A stretch of 64,000 nucleotides of DNA. Source: Verrucomicrobiota bacterium (GTDB lineage Bacteria > Verrucomicrobiota > Verrucomicrobiia > Opitutales > Opitutaceae). This document shows, piece by piece, positions 62,464 to 64,000 of this stretch. Each line of letters opens with the position of its first letter. The first letter of the stretch is position 1. A program made the position numbers and the translations under genes. The DNA lies in NCBI GenBank assembly GCA_023391285.1, contig JAEWBF010000020.1, positions 50,055 through 114,054 of the forward strand. The letters are read 5' to 3'. A model generated the notes under the pieces. The model was not told the DNA's origin. It saw nothing but the letters and a program-made list of their open reading frames with translations, and did not search any database.

Positions 62464-63858
62464 TCAGTCGATCACGTCGAGTTCGGGCCATTGCGCGATC
62501 TTGCGGTGCAGCGTGCGACGGCTGACCCCCATGAGCTCGGCGGCTTTCGTGCGATTTCCGCGGGCCTTGATCAGCGCTTCACGGAGGAGTCGTTTTTCAT
62601 TTTCCTCGATGGACAACGAAACGGGCGCGGGAGCCGCGAGCGTTGTCGCCGCAGATTCGCTGGACGAACCGGCCGGCAGCGCTGGCACCGCGCCGCGATA
62701 CTTCGGCTCGAGATCGTATTCCGTCAGGCTGCCACCGCGACGAAGCACGACAGCGTTTTCCGCGAAATTGCGAAGCTCACGGATATTCCCCGGCCACGGA
62801 TAACGTTGCAACGTGTGGAGCGCGCCGGCCTCCACCGTGAGCGGCGGCACGCCATTTTCGTCCGAGAACACTTTGATGTAATGCGAAAGCAGCAGCGGAA
62901 TATCTTCGGTGCGTTCACGCAGCGGCGGCATCGCGATGCGAACGACGTTGAGGCGAAAGAAAAGGTCTTCGCGGAATTTTCCTTCGCGCACCATCTGCTC
63001 GAGATGGCGATTCGTGGCGGCGACCAAACGGACGTCGAGTTCGATGGGCTTCGAACCGCCGACGCGCTCGATCGCTTTCGTTTCCAGAAACCGGAGCAAC
63101 TTCACCTGCGTGGAAGCGGAGATCTCGCCGATTTCGTCGAGGAAGAGCGTGCCGCCGTCGGACATCTCGAACCGCCCCACCCGCCGCTCGGTCGCGCCCG
63201 TGAACGCCCCGCGCTCGTGACCGAAGAGTTCGCTTTCGAGCAGGTTTTCCGAAAGCGCCGCGCAATGCACCGCGATGAACGGCCCGCGCGCGCGCGGACT
63301 CGATTGGTGAATCGCCTGCGCGATGAGTTCCTTGCCGGTGCCCGATTCGCCTTCGATCAGGATCGTGGCACGCGACGGCGCGACGAGCTTCACGCGATCG
63401 ATCACTTCCTGCAGTTTCGGGGAATGGCCGATGATGCCTTCGAAACTGAATTTCTCGTCGAGGCGTTCGTGAAGCTGCTTCACCTCCACCTCGAGCGTGC
63501 GGGTTTTTAGCGCACGTTGAATGAGGACTTCGAGCCGCTCGATATTGACGGGCTTCGTGAGGAAATCGACCGCGCCCCGCTTCATCGCTTCGACGGCGGT
63601 TTCGATGTTGCCGTAAGCCGTCATCATCAGCACCGCCGGGCGGTGCGGAAGCGCCAGCGCTTTGTCGATGACCCTGAGGCCGGATTTTCCGGGCATGCGC
63701 AGGTCCGTCACGATCACGTCGAACGGCTGCGCGTCCATGAGGTTGAACGCCTCGTCGGCATTGGCGGCAACCGAGACGTCGAAGTTGTCGATCAGCGCCT
63801 GCTGCAGACCCTCGCGCGTGTGCTTCTCGTCGTCGATGATCAGGACGCTCGGGACCAT
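62464..63858 (-). CDS. NtrC-family sigma-54-dependent response regulator
   Basis: A 464-aa activator with three domains. The receiver has D9/D10 and phosphoacceptor D52 (VIVTDLRMP) with K102. The AAA+ domain has Walker A GESGTGKE at 170-177, the sigma-54 contact loop GAFTGA at 217-222 and LFLDEIGEI. The C-terminal Fis-type helix-turn-helix is NRTKAAELMGVSRRTLHRKI. Position at the head of the exopolysaccharide genes recalls PrsR-type regulators of PEP-CTERM/exosortase systems. No matching sigma-54 promoter was found upstream of the locus genes. A sensor kinase may lie just beyond the window. Confidence 0.95.
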   Translation of the reverse strand: MVPSVLIIDDEKHTREGLQQALIDNFDVSVAANADEAFNLMDAQPFDVIVTDLRMPGKSGLRVIDKALALPHRPAVLMMTAYGNIETAVEAMKRGAVDFLTKPVNIERLEVLIQRALKTRTLEVEVKQLHERLDEKFSFEGIIGHSPKLQEVIDRVKLVAPSRATILIEGESGTGKELIAQAIHQSSPRARGPFIAVHCAALSENLLESELFGHERGAFTGATERRVGRFEMSDGGTLFLDEIGEISASTQVKLLRFLETKAIERVGGSKPIELDVRLVAATNRHLEQMVREGKFREDLFFRLNVVRIAMPPLRERTEDIPLLLSHYIKVFSDENGVPPLTVEAGALHTLQRYPWPGNIRELRNFAENAVVLRRGGSLTEYDLEPKYRGAVPALPAGSSSESAATTLAAPAPVSLSIEENEKRLLREALIKARGNRTKAAELMGVSRRTLHRKIAQWPELDVID

Positions 63859-63938
63859 GGCATTACGAAGGAGCCTGCGGCCGAAAGCGGGTCAATGGGA
63901 AAGAATGGCGCAGTGCGTAGCGGAACAATAACTGCCGA

Positions 63939-64000
63939 TGGAGGCGCGGTGCCCTCACCGCGCGTGAACGCTCCTGCGCGGTGAGGGCACCGCGCCTCCA
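63939..64000. repeat. Perfect inverted pair of GGAG-headed REP-like elements (BIME-like)
   Basis: The 25-nt arms at 63939-63963 and 63976-64000 are exact inverse complements, separated by 12 nt. Each arm is a copy of the GGAG + GCGCGGTG/CACCGCGC element seen at 24164 and 29903, and GGAG lies at the outer ends. A truncated GTAG-headed element (63917-63926) precedes it. The right end of the pair coincides with the window edge. Confidence 0.9.

Overview
The window is GC-rich DNA from a Gram-negative bacterium, most likely a member of Opitutaceae (Verrucomicrobiota). This rests on a PEP-CTERM protein of the style seen in that family, beta-barrel outer-membrane proteins, a Wzz/tyrosine-kinase exopolysaccharide locus, a TreX/TreY/TreZ trehalose set, and intergenic regions full of short tandem arrays and REP-like hairpins. 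The lineage is inferred from gene style, not from a marker tree. No rRNA gene, insertion sequence, integrase or CRISPR array was recognised; there is one tRNA gene.

Layout. 0-9 kb: a 5'-truncated ORF, psd, a DUF2934 protein, a PEP-CTERM protein, a DUF4142 protein, a membrane-fused spermidine-synthase-like protein, and a DUF2231 pair of which the second carries a Rieske domain. 9-16 kb: hpf divergent from ftsH, a low-complexity secreted protein, and fdhD with a YdeP-type molybdopterin oxidoreductase. 16-19 kb: a two-gene zeta-like toxin/antitoxin candidate, an SPW membrane protein and a lipoprotein solute-binding protein. 19-24 kb: pyrH, frr, proB, an acetyltransferase, a REP cluster, then a TagF-like transferase overlapping an IspD/TarI-like cytidylyltransferase. 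24-32 kb: treZ-treY, a dehydrogenase and glgX/treX. 32-47 kb: htpG, ctaG, cysK, an SLC13 transporter, a second membrane-fused spermidine-synthase-like protein, an outer-membrane protein, a polyphosphate-glucokinase-like gene, trpS, a beta-helix protein, an epoxide-hydrolase-like enzyme, a second SPW protein and a stand-alone receiver protein.

47-56.6 kb: the most unusual region. Three superfamily 1 helicase genes are packed head to tail on the minus strand with gaps of 3 and 4 nt: a 1750-aa DUF4011 helicase with a transglutaminase-like N-terminus and a Vsr-like C-terminal nuclease, a 595-aa Upf1/Dna2-like helicase, and a 701-aa UvrD-like helicase. A decayed SbcD/Mre11-like start lies at their head. 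This looks like a genome-defence or DNA-processing cassette. 56.8-64 kb: tRNA-Gly, then a minus-strand exopolysaccharide locus (sigma-54 activator, GT39-like membrane protein, beta-barrel, Wzz/BY-kinase). The window ends in a perfect inverted pair of REP elements.

Two genome-scale patterns stand out. Many intergenic hairpins begin with GTAG or GGAG, the head sequence of REPs mobilised by RAYT transposases. Many gaps also carry degenerate 6-9 nt tandem arrays whose sequence differs from site to site while the unit length stays similar.
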